64,000 nucleotides of DNA from Elioraea sp. Yellowstone (GCF_006704265.1 NZ_VIKA01000005.1:1-64000); one strand, 5' to 3'. Shown: positions 55,139 to 63,740, counted from the first letter of the stretch. The notes: a model not told the origin generated them from the sequence alone. Translations and numbers: made by a program.

Positions 55139-56680
55139 TCAGCCCTTCGGCGCGCCGTGGCCGAAGGCGATCGGGGGCGGATCGGCGGTCTCGACCCATA
55201 CCGCCTTGGTGCGCGTATACGCGAACAGCGCCTCGATGCCCGAGGATCGCCCGTGCCCCGAGGCGCCGAAGCCGCCGAACGGCACCGAGACGTGGATCGT
55301 GCGGTAGCCGTTCACCCAGAACGTGCCTGCCCGCACGCCCGCGGCGACGCGGTTTGCGCGGCCGACATCGCGGGTCCACACGGCGCCTGCGAGGCCGAAG
55401 CGGGTGTCGTTGGCGAGCCGGATCGCCTCGGCCTCGCCCTCGAACGGGATCGCGGCGAGCACCGGACCGAACACCTCCTCCTGGGCGATCGCGGCCGACG
55501 GAGCGACACCGGCGAGCAGGGTCGGTGCGAGCCAGAACCCGCCCGCGGGAACCCCCTCCGGCGCAGCACCGCCGGTCGCGAGCACCGCCCCCGAGGCCAC
55601 GCCCGCGGCGACCATCGCCGTCACCTTGGCGTGCTGGCGGGCATTGGCGATCGGCCCCATCTCCGTCGCCGGGTCGAGCGGCGGGCCGAGCCGGATGCGC
55701 TTCGCCCCCTCGGCCACCGCGGCGACGAACCGGTCGTGGATCGATCGCTCCACCAGCAGCCGCGAGCCCGCCACACAGGACTGGCCGCAGCCGGCGAAGA
55801 TCGCCGCCTGGGCGCCGCGCACCGCGGCGTCGAGATCGGCGTCGGCGAACACGATGTTGGCGCTCTTGCCGCCGAGCTCCAGCACGGCGGGGATGCCGCG
55901 CCGCGCGGCCGCCGCGCCGATCAGCGCGCCCGCCTCGGGCGAGCCGACGAAGGTCACCATGTCCACGCGCCGATCGGCGAGCAGTGCGGCCCCCGTGCTC
56001 GGCCCGTAGCCCGGCACCACCGAGACCACGCCGCGCGGTACCCCCGCCTCCTCCGCGAGCTTCCCGAACGCCAGGCTGGTCAGCGGCGTCAGCTCCGAGG
56101 GCTTCAGGATGCAGGCGTTCCCGGCGGCGAGGATCGGCGCGACGTTCCAGCCGGCCGTGAAGAGGGGCGCGTTCCAGGGCGTGATGGCGAGGATCACCCC
56201 CTGCGGCTCGTGGCGGACCGTGACGTGGTGGCTGGTCGGCACCGGGATCACCCGCCCCTCGAGCTTGTCGGTCCAGCCGGCCCAGTAGCGCAGCATGTCG
56301 GCGACGGCCGCGACCTCGCGGCCGCAGTCGCGCAGCGGCTTGCCGCTGGTCGCCGCCTCCAGCACGGCGAGCGCCTCGGCATGGCGCCCGACCGCCTCGC
56401 CCCAGGCCCAGAGCGCCCGGCCGCGTGCCGCCGGCGTCAGCGCGGCCCAGGCGCGGAAGCCCCGCGCCGCCACCTCAGCGGCGTGGGCGGCGACGCGCGG
56501 GCCGGCGTCGCGGTACTCCAGGATCGTCGCGCCGGTCGCAGGATCGACCAGCGCCACGGGCTCGCCCTCGCCCGGAACCAGCCCCCCGTCGATCCAGGAG
56601 CCGGGCGCGGCATCGCCGAGCAGGGCGACGAAGGCGCGCCGGGTCGCCTCGCGGGCGGACAGCGCCGGCGCGTCATTCAT
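55139..56680 (-). CDS. NAD(P)-dependent aldehyde dehydrogenase
   Basis: A 513-residue ALDH-superfamily enzyme that oxidises an aldehyde to an acid or thioester. ITPWNAPLFTAGWNVAPILA (Rossmann/Asn), ELGGKSANIVFADADLDAAV (general-base Glu) and FAGCGQSCVAGSRLLVERSI (nucleophilic Cys) are all present, and EEVFGPVLAAIPF follows. The start ATG 56680 overlaps the end of the upstream HIBADH-like gene by 8 bp, so the two are linked. In context it may oxidise an aldehyde released from the imported compound. Confidence 0.94.
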   Translation of the reverse strand: MNDAPALSAREATRRAFVALLGDAAPGSWIDGGLVPGEGEPVALVDPATGATILEYRDAGPRVAAHAAEVAARGFRAWAALTPAARGRALWAWGEAVGRHAEALAVLEAATSGKPLRDCGREVAAVADMLRYWAGWTDKLEGRVIPVPTSHHVTVRHEPQGVILAITPWNAPLFTAGWNVAPILAAGNACILKPSELTPLTSLAFGKLAEEAGVPRGVVSVVPGYGPSTGAALLADRRVDMVTFVGSPEAGALIGAAAARRGIPAVLELGGKSANIVFADADLDAAVRGAQAAIFAGCGQSCVAGSRLLVERSIHDRFVAAVAEGAKRIRLGPPLDPATEMGPIANARQHAKVTAMVAAGVASGAVLATGGAAPEGVPAGGFWLAPTLLAGVAPSAAIAQEEVFGPVLAAIPFEGEAEAIRLANDTRFGLAGAVWTRDVGRANRVAAGVRAGTFWVNGYRTIHVSVPFGGFGASGHGRSSGIEALFAYTRTKAVWVETADPPPIAFGHGAPKG

Positions 56681-57536
56681 CGCCCGGCTCCGCCTGCCAG
56701 AGTTCGGCCGCGACGCGGTTGAAGTCCTCCCCGTCGGGCACCGCACTGTCCTGGAGCCACAGCCGCCCCACCTCCTCCATCAGCGTGCCGCCGCCGCCGA
56801 CACGGCCGGCCAGGTCGAGCGCGAGACGCAGATCCTTGCGCATCAGCCCGGCAGTGAAGCCGGAGTCGAAGCTGCCCGTCAGGATCCAGCGCGGGAAGTT
56901 CACCTCCGTCGCCGCACTGCGCCCCGAGGCACCGTTGATCACCGCCAGCGCAGCCCCGGCCTCCACCCCGGCCCGCCGCGCGAGCCTGAGCGCCTCGGCG
57001 GCCGTCAGGAGATGCGCGGCGACGAGCAGGTTGTTCGCGAGCTTCGCCACCGCGCCGGCACCCGACGGGCCGACATGCACGACCTTGGCCGCGATCGCCT
57101 CGAGCGCCGGCATGGCGCGCGCCAGCGCCTCGGCCTCGCCGCCGACCATCATGGTGAGCCTGCCCGCGCGTGCCCCCTGCGGCCCGCCCGAGACCGGCGC
57201 ATCGAGCCAGGCGAGCCCTGTCGCGGAGAAGCCGGGGGCGAGCGCGCGCGGCGTCTCGGGGGCGACCGTGGAGGTGTCCACCACCACGCCGCCGGCCATC
57301 ATCCCGGCCGCCGGCAGCGTGGCGGCGACCGCGCGCACGGCCGCATCGTCGGGCAGCGACAGGATCACCACCTCGGCGCCGGTGGCGGCATCCTCGGCAA
57401 CCGCCACCCCGGCCGCTTCCGCCGCCCGGCGCCGCGCCGCATCGCGGTCCCAGCCGCGCACCGCCTCGCCGCGCTCGGCCAGCCGCCCGGCCATCGCGAG
57501 GCCCATCGCGCCGAGCCCGATCACCGCCACCTGCAT
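56673..57536 (-). CDS. 3-hydroxyisobutyrate/beta-hydroxyacid dehydrogenase-family oxidoreductase
   Basis: A 287-residue NAD(P)-dependent enzyme. VAVIGLGAMGLAMAGRLAER (cofactor binding), DAPVSGGPQGARAGRLTMMV (substrate loop) and GAVAKLANNLLVAAHLLTAA with the catalytic Lys are typical of the beta-hydroxyacid dehydrogenase family. ATG 57536 is the family start. It is sandwiched between SDR (16-bp gap) and ALDH (8-bp overlap), so the three likely act in one oxidation route. The substrate is unknown. Confidence 0.92.
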   Translation of the reverse strand: MQVAVIGLGAMGLAMAGRLAERGEAVRGWDRDAARRRAAEAAGVAVAEDAATGAEVVILSLPDDAAVRAVAATLPAAGMMAGGVVVDTSTVAPETPRALAPGFSATGLAWLDAPVSGGPQGARAGRLTMMVGGEAEALARAMPALEAIAAKVVHVGPSGAGAVAKLANNLLVAAHLLTAAEALRLARRAGVEAGAALAVINGASGRSAATEVNFPRWILTGSFDSGFTAGLMRKDLRLALDLAGRVGGGGTLMEEVGRLWLQDSAVPDGEDFNRVAAELWQAEPGDE

Positions 57537-57552
57537 CGCAGACTCCCTTGGC

Positions 57553-58311
57553 TCAGATGCAGAGCCCGCCATCGACATGCAGCACCTGGCCGGTGATGTA
57601 GCTCGCCTCGGGCGACAGCAGGAAGGCGATCGCAGCGGCGACCTCCGCCGGCTCACCCTTGCGGCCGAGCGGGATCTCGGCCTCGGCCGCACTCGACGCG
57701 CCGGCGGCGAGCGCGGCATGCGCACCCGCGTCCTTGCGGATGAAGCCCGGGCAGACCGCGTTCGCCGTGACCCCGCGCGGGGCGAGGATGATCGCGAGCG
57801 ACTTCACCATCGCCTCGACGGCCGCCTTCGCGGCGGCCGAGGCGGGGAACAGCGGCACGCGCGGGCGAAAGGCGTGCGCGACGAAGGAGCTGACCGCGAC
57901 GATGCGCCCGGCCCTGGCGCCGTCGAGGAGCGGCAGCGCCGCGGTCGCAAGGCCGAAGAAGCCGGCCGCGATCGGCGCGTGCGAGCGGGCGAGCCCGGAC
58001 TCGTCCAGCTCGCCCCAGGGCGTGCGGTCGGCGAAGCCGGCATTGGCGACCAGCGCGTCGAGTCCGCCGAAGGCGGCCACGGTCCGCGCGACCAGGGCGG
58101 CGGACACCCCGGGCTCGCCGAGATCGCCGAGCATGGTCTCGACCGCGGCCCCGGCGGCGCGGGCCTCGGCGGCCACCCGGGCGAGCGCGGCCTCGCTGCG
58201 GCGCGTGTGCAAGGCGAGCGCCACACCGGGCGCAGCCAGCTTCCGCGCCGTCGCGGCACCGATCCCGGTTGCGGCGCCGGTGATCAGGATGGTTCTCGGC
58301 CTCGCGTTCAT
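57553..58311 (-). CDS. Short-chain dehydrogenase/reductase lacking the catalytic Tyr
   Basis: A 252-residue classical SDR by layout: TILITGAATGIGAATARKLA (TGxxxGxG), DALVANAGFADR (NAG), IVAVSSFVAHA (Ser) and a C-terminal ITGQVLHVDGGL. The YxxxK active-site motif is changed: FPASAAAKAAVEAM has Ser158 where Tyr is expected, with Lys162 kept. It may therefore have altered or no oxidoreductase activity, or rely on another residue. It is the first gene of the long minus-strand run. ATG 58311 is chosen; an ATG at 58320 would add three residues. Confidence 0.85.
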   Translation of the reverse strand: MNARPRTILITGAATGIGAATARKLAAPGVALALHTRRSEAALARVAAEARAAGAAVETMLGDLGEPGVSAALVARTVAAFGGLDALVANAGFADRTPWGELDESGLARSHAPIAAGFFGLATAALPLLDGARAGRIVAVSSFVAHAFRPRVPLFPASAAAKAAVEAMVKSLAIILAPRGVTANAVCPGFIRKDAGAHAALAAGASSAAEAEIPLGRKGEPAEVAAAIAFLLSPEASYITGQVLHVDGGLCI

Positions 58312-58329
58312 GCTTCGCATGGTAGGGAC

Positions 58330-58346
58330 GTTGCGGCGTCCGCAAC
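58330..58346. promoter_or_regulatory. Perfect inverted repeat in the divergent promoter (operator-like)
   Basis: GTTGCGG-CGT-CCGCAAC, 7-bp arms and a 3-bp centre, lies in the 72-bp spacer between the SDR gene (minus) and receptor 8 (plus). Another small repeat, TCCGC/GCGGA, sits at 58359-58376. Its position and symmetry suit a dimeric regulator controlling both directions. No regulator gene is in the window, and promoter hexamers are not obvious. Confidence 0.45.
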
Positions 58347-58383
58347 AGCCGGGCAGTCTCCGCACACCTTCGCGGAAACGGAC

Positions 58384-59988
58384 ATGCCTCGCCTCGCCCT
58401 CGCCCTTCTGCTCGCGATCGCCCCGATCGGCCTCGGTGCCGCAGCGGCCCAGACGCTGCGCATCGCCTACCAAGGCGACGTGGTCTCGATGGATCCCTAT
58501 GCCGTCAACGAGACCTTCACGACGGCGTTCCTCTCGTACATCAACGAGCCGCTGGTTCGGCGCCTGCCCGACCTGACGCTGGAACCGGGCCTCGCCGAAC
58601 GCTGGGAACGGCTGACCGAGACGCGATGGCGCCTCCATCTCCGCCGCGGCGTCGCCTTCCACGAGGGCGAGCCCTTCACGGCCGCGGACGTGGTCTTCAG
58701 CCTCGATCGCGTGCGCAAGCCGGGCTCGGCGCTGCTCGCGCGCGTGGCCTCGGTGAAGGCCGTGACAGCGGTCGATTCCCACACCGTGGAGATCGAGACG
58801 GATGGGCCGGCCCCGACCCTGCTCGCCGACCTCACCAACATCCTGATCATGTCGAAGCGCTGGGCCGAAGCGCACGGCGCCGAAGACCCGGTGGATATCC
58901 GCCCGCGGCGCGAGAACCATGCCGCACGCCATGCCAACGGCACCGGACCGTTCCGACTTCGTTCCTACGCGCCGGGCGAGCGCACCGTGCTGATCCGCAA
59001 CGAGAGCTGGTGGGACCGGATGGAGGGCAATCTCCGCGAGGTCGTGCTCCAGCCGGTGGGATCGGACCCGACGCGTCTCGCCGCCCTGCTCTCCGGCCAG
59101 GTCGATCTCGCCTGGCCGATTCCCGTGCAGGACATCGCGCGCGTCGCGGCCGCGCCGGGCATCCGTGTCATGGAAGAGATGGACCTGCGGACGATCTTCC
59201 TCGGCATGGACCAGTCAAGCGAGGAACTGCGCTACGCCTCGGTCAAGGGGCGGAATCCGCTTGCGGATCAGCGGGTGCGCGAGGCGATGTATCGCGCCAT
59301 CGACATCGCGGCGATCCGGACGCGGCTGATGCGCGGGCGTGCGACACCGACCGCGCTGCTCAACGGTCCCGGCATCGAGGGGTTCGACGCCGAACAGAAC
59401 GCGCGCCGGCCCGGCTTCGACCTCGCCCGCGCGCGCGCCCTGATGGCCGAGGCCGGCTACGGCGACGGCTTCGAGCTCGGCATGCACTGCCCCAACAACC
59501 GCTACGTCAACGACGAGCAGATCTGCCAGGCCGTCGGGCAGATGCTGGCCAGGATCGGCATCCGCGTGACGCTGACGGCGGAGCCGGCGGCGCAGTATTT
59601 CGGCCGCGCCCAGCGCCGCGACGTCTCGTTCTACATGCTCGGCACCACGCCCCCCACCTATGACAGCTTCTCGACCCTGTTCGGGCTCGTGATGTGCCGC
59701 GAGGAGATGGCACGCGCCCGCGGCTGGCCGGTCATCCGCGGCCAGGGGCAGTTCAATCACGGCGGGTTCTGCGACCGCGAGGCCGACGCGGCGATCGCGG
59801 CCGCGCGCACCGAGCTCGATCCGGCGAAGCGCCGCGCCCATTTCGCCACCGCCTGGCGCGTGATGATCGACCGCTACGCCTACATCCCCCTGCACCAGCA
59901 GGCGCTGGCGTGGGGGATGCGCGAGGGTGTCAGCCTGCGCCAGCGCCCCGATGACGTGCTCGATCTCCGCTTCGTGCGCGTGCCGTGA
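58384..59988 (+). CDS. ABC family-5 substrate-binding protein (eighth, not part of the tandem set)
   Basis: A 534-residue periplasmic peptide-type receptor. The N-terminus MPRLALALLLAIAPIGLGAA is an ordinary Sec signal without twin arginines. LRIAYQGDVVSMDPYAVNET begins the mature part. RRGVAFHEGEPFTAADVVF is the family motif and MCREEMARARGWPVIRGQGQ the variable pocket region. It is more distant from the seven tandem copies than they are from each other: it lacks their GWFGWP segment. It is divergent from SDR and overlaps the flavin oxidase by 4 bp (GTGA). Confidence 0.93.
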   Translation: MPRLALALLLAIAPIGLGAAAAQTLRIAYQGDVVSMDPYAVNETFTTAFLSYINEPLVRRLPDLTLEPGLAERWERLTETRWRLHLRRGVAFHEGEPFTAADVVFSLDRVRKPGSALLARVASVKAVTAVDSHTVEIETDGPAPTLLADLTNILIMSKRWAEAHGAEDPVDIRPRRENHAARHANGTGPFRLRSYAPGERTVLIRNESWWDRMEGNLREVVLQPVGSDPTRLAALLSGQVDLAWPIPVQDIARVAAAPGIRVMEEMDLRTIFLGMDQSSEELRYASVKGRNPLADQRVREAMYRAIDIAAIRTRLMRGRATPTALLNGPGIEGFDAEQNARRPGFDLARARALMAEAGYGDGFELGMHCPNNRYVNDEQICQAVGQMLARIGIRVTLTAEPAAQYFGRAQRRDVSFYMLGTTPPTYDSFSTLFGLVMCREEMARARGWPVIRGQGQFNHGGFCDREADAAIAAARTELDPAKRRAHFATAWRVMIDRYAYIPLHQQALAWGMREGVSLRQRPDDVLDLRFVRVP

Positions 59989-61094
59989 GGATCATCGTCG
60001 TCGGCGCGGGCGCGGTCGGCCTGGCCGCGGCGTGGCGGCTCGCGGAGGCCGGACATGCCGTGACGGTGCTCGAGGCCGGCGCGATCCCCAATCAGACCGG
60101 TGCGAGCTGGGACGAGCACCGGCTGTGCCGGCTGCCCTACGGCGATCAGGACGGCTATGCGCAGCTCATGGCGCCCGCGATGGCGTCGTGGGAGCGCGCG
60201 TGGTCGGCGCTGGGCGAGCGCCACTATGCCGAGACGGGCTGCCTCGCACTCTCGACCGCCGAGGGCGACTGGACGGATCGCTCGCGCGCCTCGCTCGCCC
60301 GGCTTGAGCTGCCGCATCGCGTGATGACGCCGGCGGAGGTGGCCGCGCGCTGTCCGTTCCTGCGCGTGGACGATGCGCGCTTCGGGCTCTGGACCCGGGG
60401 CGGGGTGCTGTTCGCCGACCGGATCACCGCCGGGTTCGCCGCGCTGGCGCGAAGCGCGGGGGCGCGGCTGCTGTCCGAAAGCCCCGCCAGCGCGGTCGAT
60501 CCCGCCGGATCGCGCGTCCTCCTCGCCGATGGGCGGGCGCTCGATGGTGATGCCGTGCTCGTGGCGGCCGGCGCCTGGACCAGCCGGCTCGCGCCCTGGG
60601 TCGGCGACGACCTGACCCCGCTCCGGCAGGTGGTGGTGTACGCGGCGCCACCGCCCGCGCTGGCCGAGGCCTGGCGCGAGGCGCCGATCCTGCTCGACAT
60701 GGGCGGCCCGCGCGGCATGTATGCCGCCCCGCCGGTCGCCGGGCGGCGGCTCAAGTTCGGTTGCGGCGCCCTGAACAGGCCGGGCGATCCCGACACTCCG
60801 CGAACGGCAGGGCCGAAGGACGGCCCGCCCGTGCTCGCCGCATGGCGCCAGCGCCTCGTCGACCACGACGCGTACCGGCTGCTCGAGGCACGAATCTGCG
60901 TCTATTCCCATGCGGCGGACCAGCGCTTCCGTGTCGCCCGCTCCGGCCGCGCGGTGGCGATCACCGGCTGCTCGGGACATGCCTTCAAGTTCGCGGCCCT
61001 GCTCGGCGAGGGGCTCGCGGCCGCGCTTGGCGGCGACGAGGCACCGCTGCGCTGGATCGGCGGCGAGGCGGCCGCCTATGCGCGCGCGGCCTGA
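59985..61094 (+). CDS. Sarcosine-oxidase-like FAD-dependent amine oxidase
   Basis: A 369-residue DAO-superfamily enzyme related to monomeric sarcosine and N-methyltryptophan oxidases. MRIIVVGAGAVGLAAAWRLA is the FAD Rossmann motif, TGASWDEHRLCRLPY the substrate-loop region, and AITGCSGHAFKFAALLGEGL the conserved C-terminal flavin segment. EARICVYSHAADQRF puts a Cys where this family attaches FAD covalently, which is likely but not proven. The start GTG 59985 overlaps the stop of receptor 8, so receptor and oxidase are probably made together. That suggests the receptor's ligand is a secondary amine or N-methyl amino acid (inference). Confidence 0.88.
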   Translation: MRIIVVGAGAVGLAAAWRLAEAGHAVTVLEAGAIPNQTGASWDEHRLCRLPYGDQDGYAQLMAPAMASWERAWSALGERHYAETGCLALSTAEGDWTDRSRASLARLELPHRVMTPAEVAARCPFLRVDDARFGLWTRGGVLFADRITAGFAALARSAGARLLSESPASAVDPAGSRVLLADGRALDGDAVLVAAGAWTSRLAPWVGDDLTPLRQVVVYAAPPPALAEAWREAPILLDMGGPRGMYAAPPVAGRRLKFGCGALNRPGDPDTPRTAGPKDGPPVLAAWRQRLVDHDAYRLLEARICVYSHAADQRFRVARSGRAVAITGCSGHAFKFAALLGEGLAAALGGDEAPLRWIGGEAAAYARAA

Positions 61095-61166
61095 CCGGTC
61101 GCGCGAAGCCGATGCGCCCCCCGCGTCGTCCCCTCTTCGCGGGCGTGCGTACCGATCAGCCGGCAG

Positions 61167-61186
61167 CGCGACGAGAGCCCGTCGCG
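61167..61186. terminator. Hairpin between the flavin oxidase and pcm
   Basis: CGCGACG-AGAGCC-CGTCGCG forms a perfect 7-bp stem in the 228-bp gap after the oxidase stop. There is no T-run. It may end the oxidase transcript or sit in the pcm leader. Nothing else was recognised in 61095-61322. Confidence 0.4.
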
Positions 61187-61322
61187 GCGGTTGTCGTTGC
61201 GTGATGCGGGGCGCAGAGTCGCATCCTGCCCGGGACCGAGGAGAGGAGCCGGGAGAGCAGCTCGGCGATCGCGCAGGATTGCACCGGACAGTCCCGGCGG
61301 AAGCAGGCAAGGTGCACTGGCC

Positions 61323-62000
61323 ATGAAGCCGATGGACGAAGGTCATTTCGCGATCCTGCGCCGCCACATGGTCGAGCTGATCGCGATCTACGGCGACCTG
61401 ATGAGCGAGGAGATTGGCAGGGCCACGTTCGACGAGCGTGTGCTTGCAGCCATGATGCGGGTGCCGCGGCACCGCTTCGTACCCGCCCCGCTCGTGCCGC
61501 TCGCCTACCAGGACGCGCCGCTGCCGATCGGTTTCGACAAGACGATCTCGCAGCCCTTCATCTGCGCGCTGATGGCGGATCTGCTGGCACCGGAGCGCGC
61601 CCATGCCGTGCTCGAGGTCGGCACCGGTCTGGGCTACCAGGCGGCGATCCTGGCGGAGCTCGTCGACCGGGTCTGGAGCGTCGAGGTTGTCGAGGAACTC
61701 GCCACCGAGGCGGCCTCGCGCCTGCGCGAGCTCGGCTACACGAATGTCACGCTCCGGATCGGCGATGGCTCGCGCGGTTGGGCCGAGCACGCGCCGTATG
61801 ACCGCATCCTGGTGACCGCTGCCGCCGAAGCGCCGCCTGCGGCGCTGATCGGGCAGCTACGCCCAGGCGGGCGGATGGTCATGCCGATCGGTCCGCCGGA
61901 CGGGCAGCAGCTGACGGTTGTCGACAAGACCGCCAGCGGAGAGGTTCGTGCCCGGCCGGTGCTGCCGGTCCGGTTCACCCTGCTGGAGACGGTGATCTAG
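61323..62000 (+). CDS. pcm: Protein-L-isoaspartate O-methyltransferase
   Basis: A 225-residue SAM-dependent methyltransferase that repairs isoaspartyl residues. RATFDERVLAAMMRVPRHRF, PIGFDKTISQPFICALMADL, the SAM-binding VLEVGTGLGYQAAIL, and RPGGRMVMPIGPPDGQQL match Pcm. The ATG at 61323 gives the family-like MKPMDEGHFAILRRHM; the frame continues upstream with no homology. The stop TAG is followed at once by an IS element, and the stop lies in the CTAG that flanks the element. Confidence 0.93.
   Translation: MKPMDEGHFAILRRHMVELIAIYGDLMSEEIGRATFDERVLAAMMRVPRHRFVPAPLVPLAYQDAPLPIGFDKTISQPFICALMADLLAPERAHAVLEVGTGLGYQAAILAELVDRVWSVEVVEELATEAASRLRELGYTNVTLRIGDGSRGWAEHAPYDRILVTAAAEAPPAALIGQLRPGGRMVMPIGPPDGQQLTVVDKTASGEVRARPVLPVRFTLLETVI
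61997..62000. repeat. CTAG, left flank of the IS element (possible target duplication)
   Basis: CTAG at 61997-62000 is repeated at 63453-63456 on the other side of the element. The left copy contains the pcm stop codon, so the insertion leaves pcm intact. Confidence 0.6.
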
Positions 62001-62048
62001 CAGCCTGTCGGATTCCCGTGCGGCCTGAAATTGGCGAATCTGCGGTGC

Positions 62049-63398
62049 ATGACGCAGTTCATACCTTTCAGCCGCGATCAGGCCTTCCTGCTGCCGCCGG
62101 AGGCCAAGGACTGGCTTCCGGCGGATGACGTGGCGCATGTCGTGGTGGTGGCGGTGGATCGTGTGCCGCTCGGCGCCTTCGCGGTGCGTCCGATCCCTGG
62201 CGGCAAGCCGCAGTACCATCCACGCCTGCTGCTGGCGCTGCTGATCTACGCCTACGCCAACGGCATCTTCTCCTCGCGCCGGATCGAACGGGCGACGCAT
62301 CGCGACCTCGGCGTGCGCTACGTGGCGGCGAACCTGCATCCCGACCACGACACCATCGCTGCCTTCCGCCGCGCCAACCGCGCCGCTTTCGAGGCGGCCT
62401 TCCTGCAGGTGTTGCTGCTGGCCAAGGAGAGTGGCCTGCTGCGGCTCGGCACGGTGGCGATCGACGGCACCAAGCTGGACGCCAACGCCTCCAAGCTCCG
62501 CTCGGTGCGCTACGACCGCGCCAAGGAACTGCGCGCCACGCTCGCCGCCGACATCGCCGCACTCACCGCCAAGGCCGAGGCCGCTGACGCCGAAGGCCAG
62601 CCCGACCCGCAGGCGCTGCCCGCCGAGATCGCCCGCCGCGAGGCGCTGAAGGCCAGGCTGGATGCCGCCTGTGCCCGGCTGGAGGAACAGGCCCGCGCCG
62701 AGGCCGAAGCCGCCCAGCCAGAGTACGAGGTCAAGCAGGCCGCCTACGACGCAAGGAAGGGCCGCCGGCGCGGCCGTCCGCCGAAGTCGCCCGAGGACGA
62801 CCCACCGCCGACCCGGCAGTCCAACCTCACCGATCCCGACAGCGCGCTGATGCGCCGCTCCGACGCGCATGACTATCGCCAAGCCTACAACGCCCAGGCC
62901 GTGGTCTGCGCCGAGGGCTCGCAACTGATCCTCGCCACCAACCTCACTGCCTGCCCGTCCGATGCGCCGAGCTTCGCTGCGACCATCCTCGGCATGAAGG
63001 ACGGAATCGGCCTGCCAGCGACCGTCATCGCCGACACCGGCTTCGCCTCGGGCGACGCCGTCGCCGCCCTGGAGGCAAAGGGGATCGAGCCGCTGGTCGC
63101 CATCGGCCGCACCCAGCCGGACCGACCCTACGACTTCCGCCCCCCGCCCGACCCGAAGCCGCCACGCCGCATCAGCGAACCCTGGCGTCTGAAGATGCTG
63201 GCCAAGCTGGAGACCGAAGATGCCAAGAAGCTCTACGCCCGCCGCAGGCAGACCGTCGAACCCGTCTTCGGCATCATCAAGGCCGCCCTCGGCTTCGTCC
63301 GCTTCCACCTCCGCAGCCTCGCCAAGGTCCGCGCCGAGTGGACCCTCATCGCCCTCGCCTACAACTGCCGCAGGCTGCACCGCCTGCAGCAGGCATGA
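62049..63398 (+). CDS. IS1182-family DDE transposase
   Basis: A 449-residue transposase. The N-terminal RDQAFLLPPEAKDWLPADDV and RLLLALLIYAYANGIFSSRR form the DUF772-type domain. TVAIDGTKLDANASK has the first Asp, ATVIADTGFASGDAVAAL the second, and RRQTVEPVFGIIKAALGFVR the final Glu in the YREK-like signature. A charged coiled-coil-prone insert (about residues 165-245, Ala/Glu/Arg-rich, then KGRRRGRPPK) lies between the first two Asp residues, as usual for this group. ATG 62049 is taken as the start; a TTG at 62031 is possible. Confidence 0.93.
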   Translation: MTQFIPFSRDQAFLLPPEAKDWLPADDVAHVVVVAVDRVPLGAFAVRPIPGGKPQYHPRLLLALLIYAYANGIFSSRRIERATHRDLGVRYVAANLHPDHDTIAAFRRANRAAFEAAFLQVLLLAKESGLLRLGTVAIDGTKLDANASKLRSVRYDRAKELRATLAADIAALTAKAEAADAEGQPDPQALPAEIARREALKARLDAACARLEEQARAEAEAAQPEYEVKQAAYDARKGRRRGRPPKSPEDDPPPTRQSNLTDPDSALMRRSDAHDYRQAYNAQAVVCAEGSQLILATNLTACPSDAPSFAATILGMKDGIGLPATVIADTGFASGDAVAALEAKGIEPLVAIGRTQPDRPYDFRPPPDPKPPRRISEPWRLKMLAKLETEDAKKLYARRRQTVEPVFGIIKAALGFVRFHLRSLAKVRAEWTLIALAYNCRRLHRLQQA

Positions 63399-63433
63399 CC
63401 TCACCACCCGCCACACCAAAACACAGGCCAAGA

Positions 63434-63452
63434 ACGCAAACCCGACAGACTG
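63434..63452. repeat. Right inverted repeat of the IS element
   Basis: ACGCAAACCCGACAGACTG mirrors the left end at 62001-62019 with four mismatches. CTAG follows at 63453-63456. Confidence 0.7.
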
Positions 63453-63457
63453 CTAGC

Positions 63458-63481
63458 CCGGTTGTGACGCGCCGCAACCGG
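63458..63481. terminator. Hairpin displaced from pcm by the IS
   Basis: CCGGTTG, a 10-base loop and CAACCGG form a perfect 7-bp stem 1 bp after the right-hand CTAG. Without the IS this stem would lie directly after the pcm stop, so it was probably the pcm terminator. Confidence 0.45.
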
Positions 63482-63740
63482 CTCCGCCGCTTACCGACGC
63501 GCCGCTTCGCCCGCCCAGGCGGGACTCCCGGGCGGGATCCGCGGCGGCAGCCGCCCGGTGCCGGCCGCACGTCACGTGTCCGGCCTTGGCCGGTGACCCT
63601 TCCAATGACGGATGATATGGTTCCTCTTACGCACGGCGCATCGGACGGTTTCGTGTCGATCCCGGCGCACTTTCATCCTCATCGTGCCAGATCGAAGCGC
63701 CGCGGCGCGCAACGGCACGGATGAGCGCAGCCGTCCGGCG
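63482..63740. other. Spacer upstream of the cas3-like gene, no gene recognised
   Basis: I see no CRISPR repeats, clear promoter or gene here. It is the presumptive leader/promoter region of the cas3-like gene. Confidence 0.4.

Larger units (their letters stand above)
62001..63452 (+). mobile_element. IS1182-like insertion sequence, apparently complete
   Basis: A 1452-bp element bounded by imperfect inverted repeats: left CAGCCTGTCGGATTCCCGT, right (complement of 63452-63434) CAGTCTGTCGGGTTTGCGT, 15 of 19 bases matching. CTAG flanks both ends. It holds one full transposase gene. Base use is similar to that of the host. The complete ends and intact DDE motifs suggest it arrived recently. Confidence 0.85.

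Noticed and set aside
63457-63740. A CRISPR array or leader next to the cas3-like gene
   Set aside because: No regularly spaced repeats of 24-40 bp are visible; only a short hairpin near the IS.
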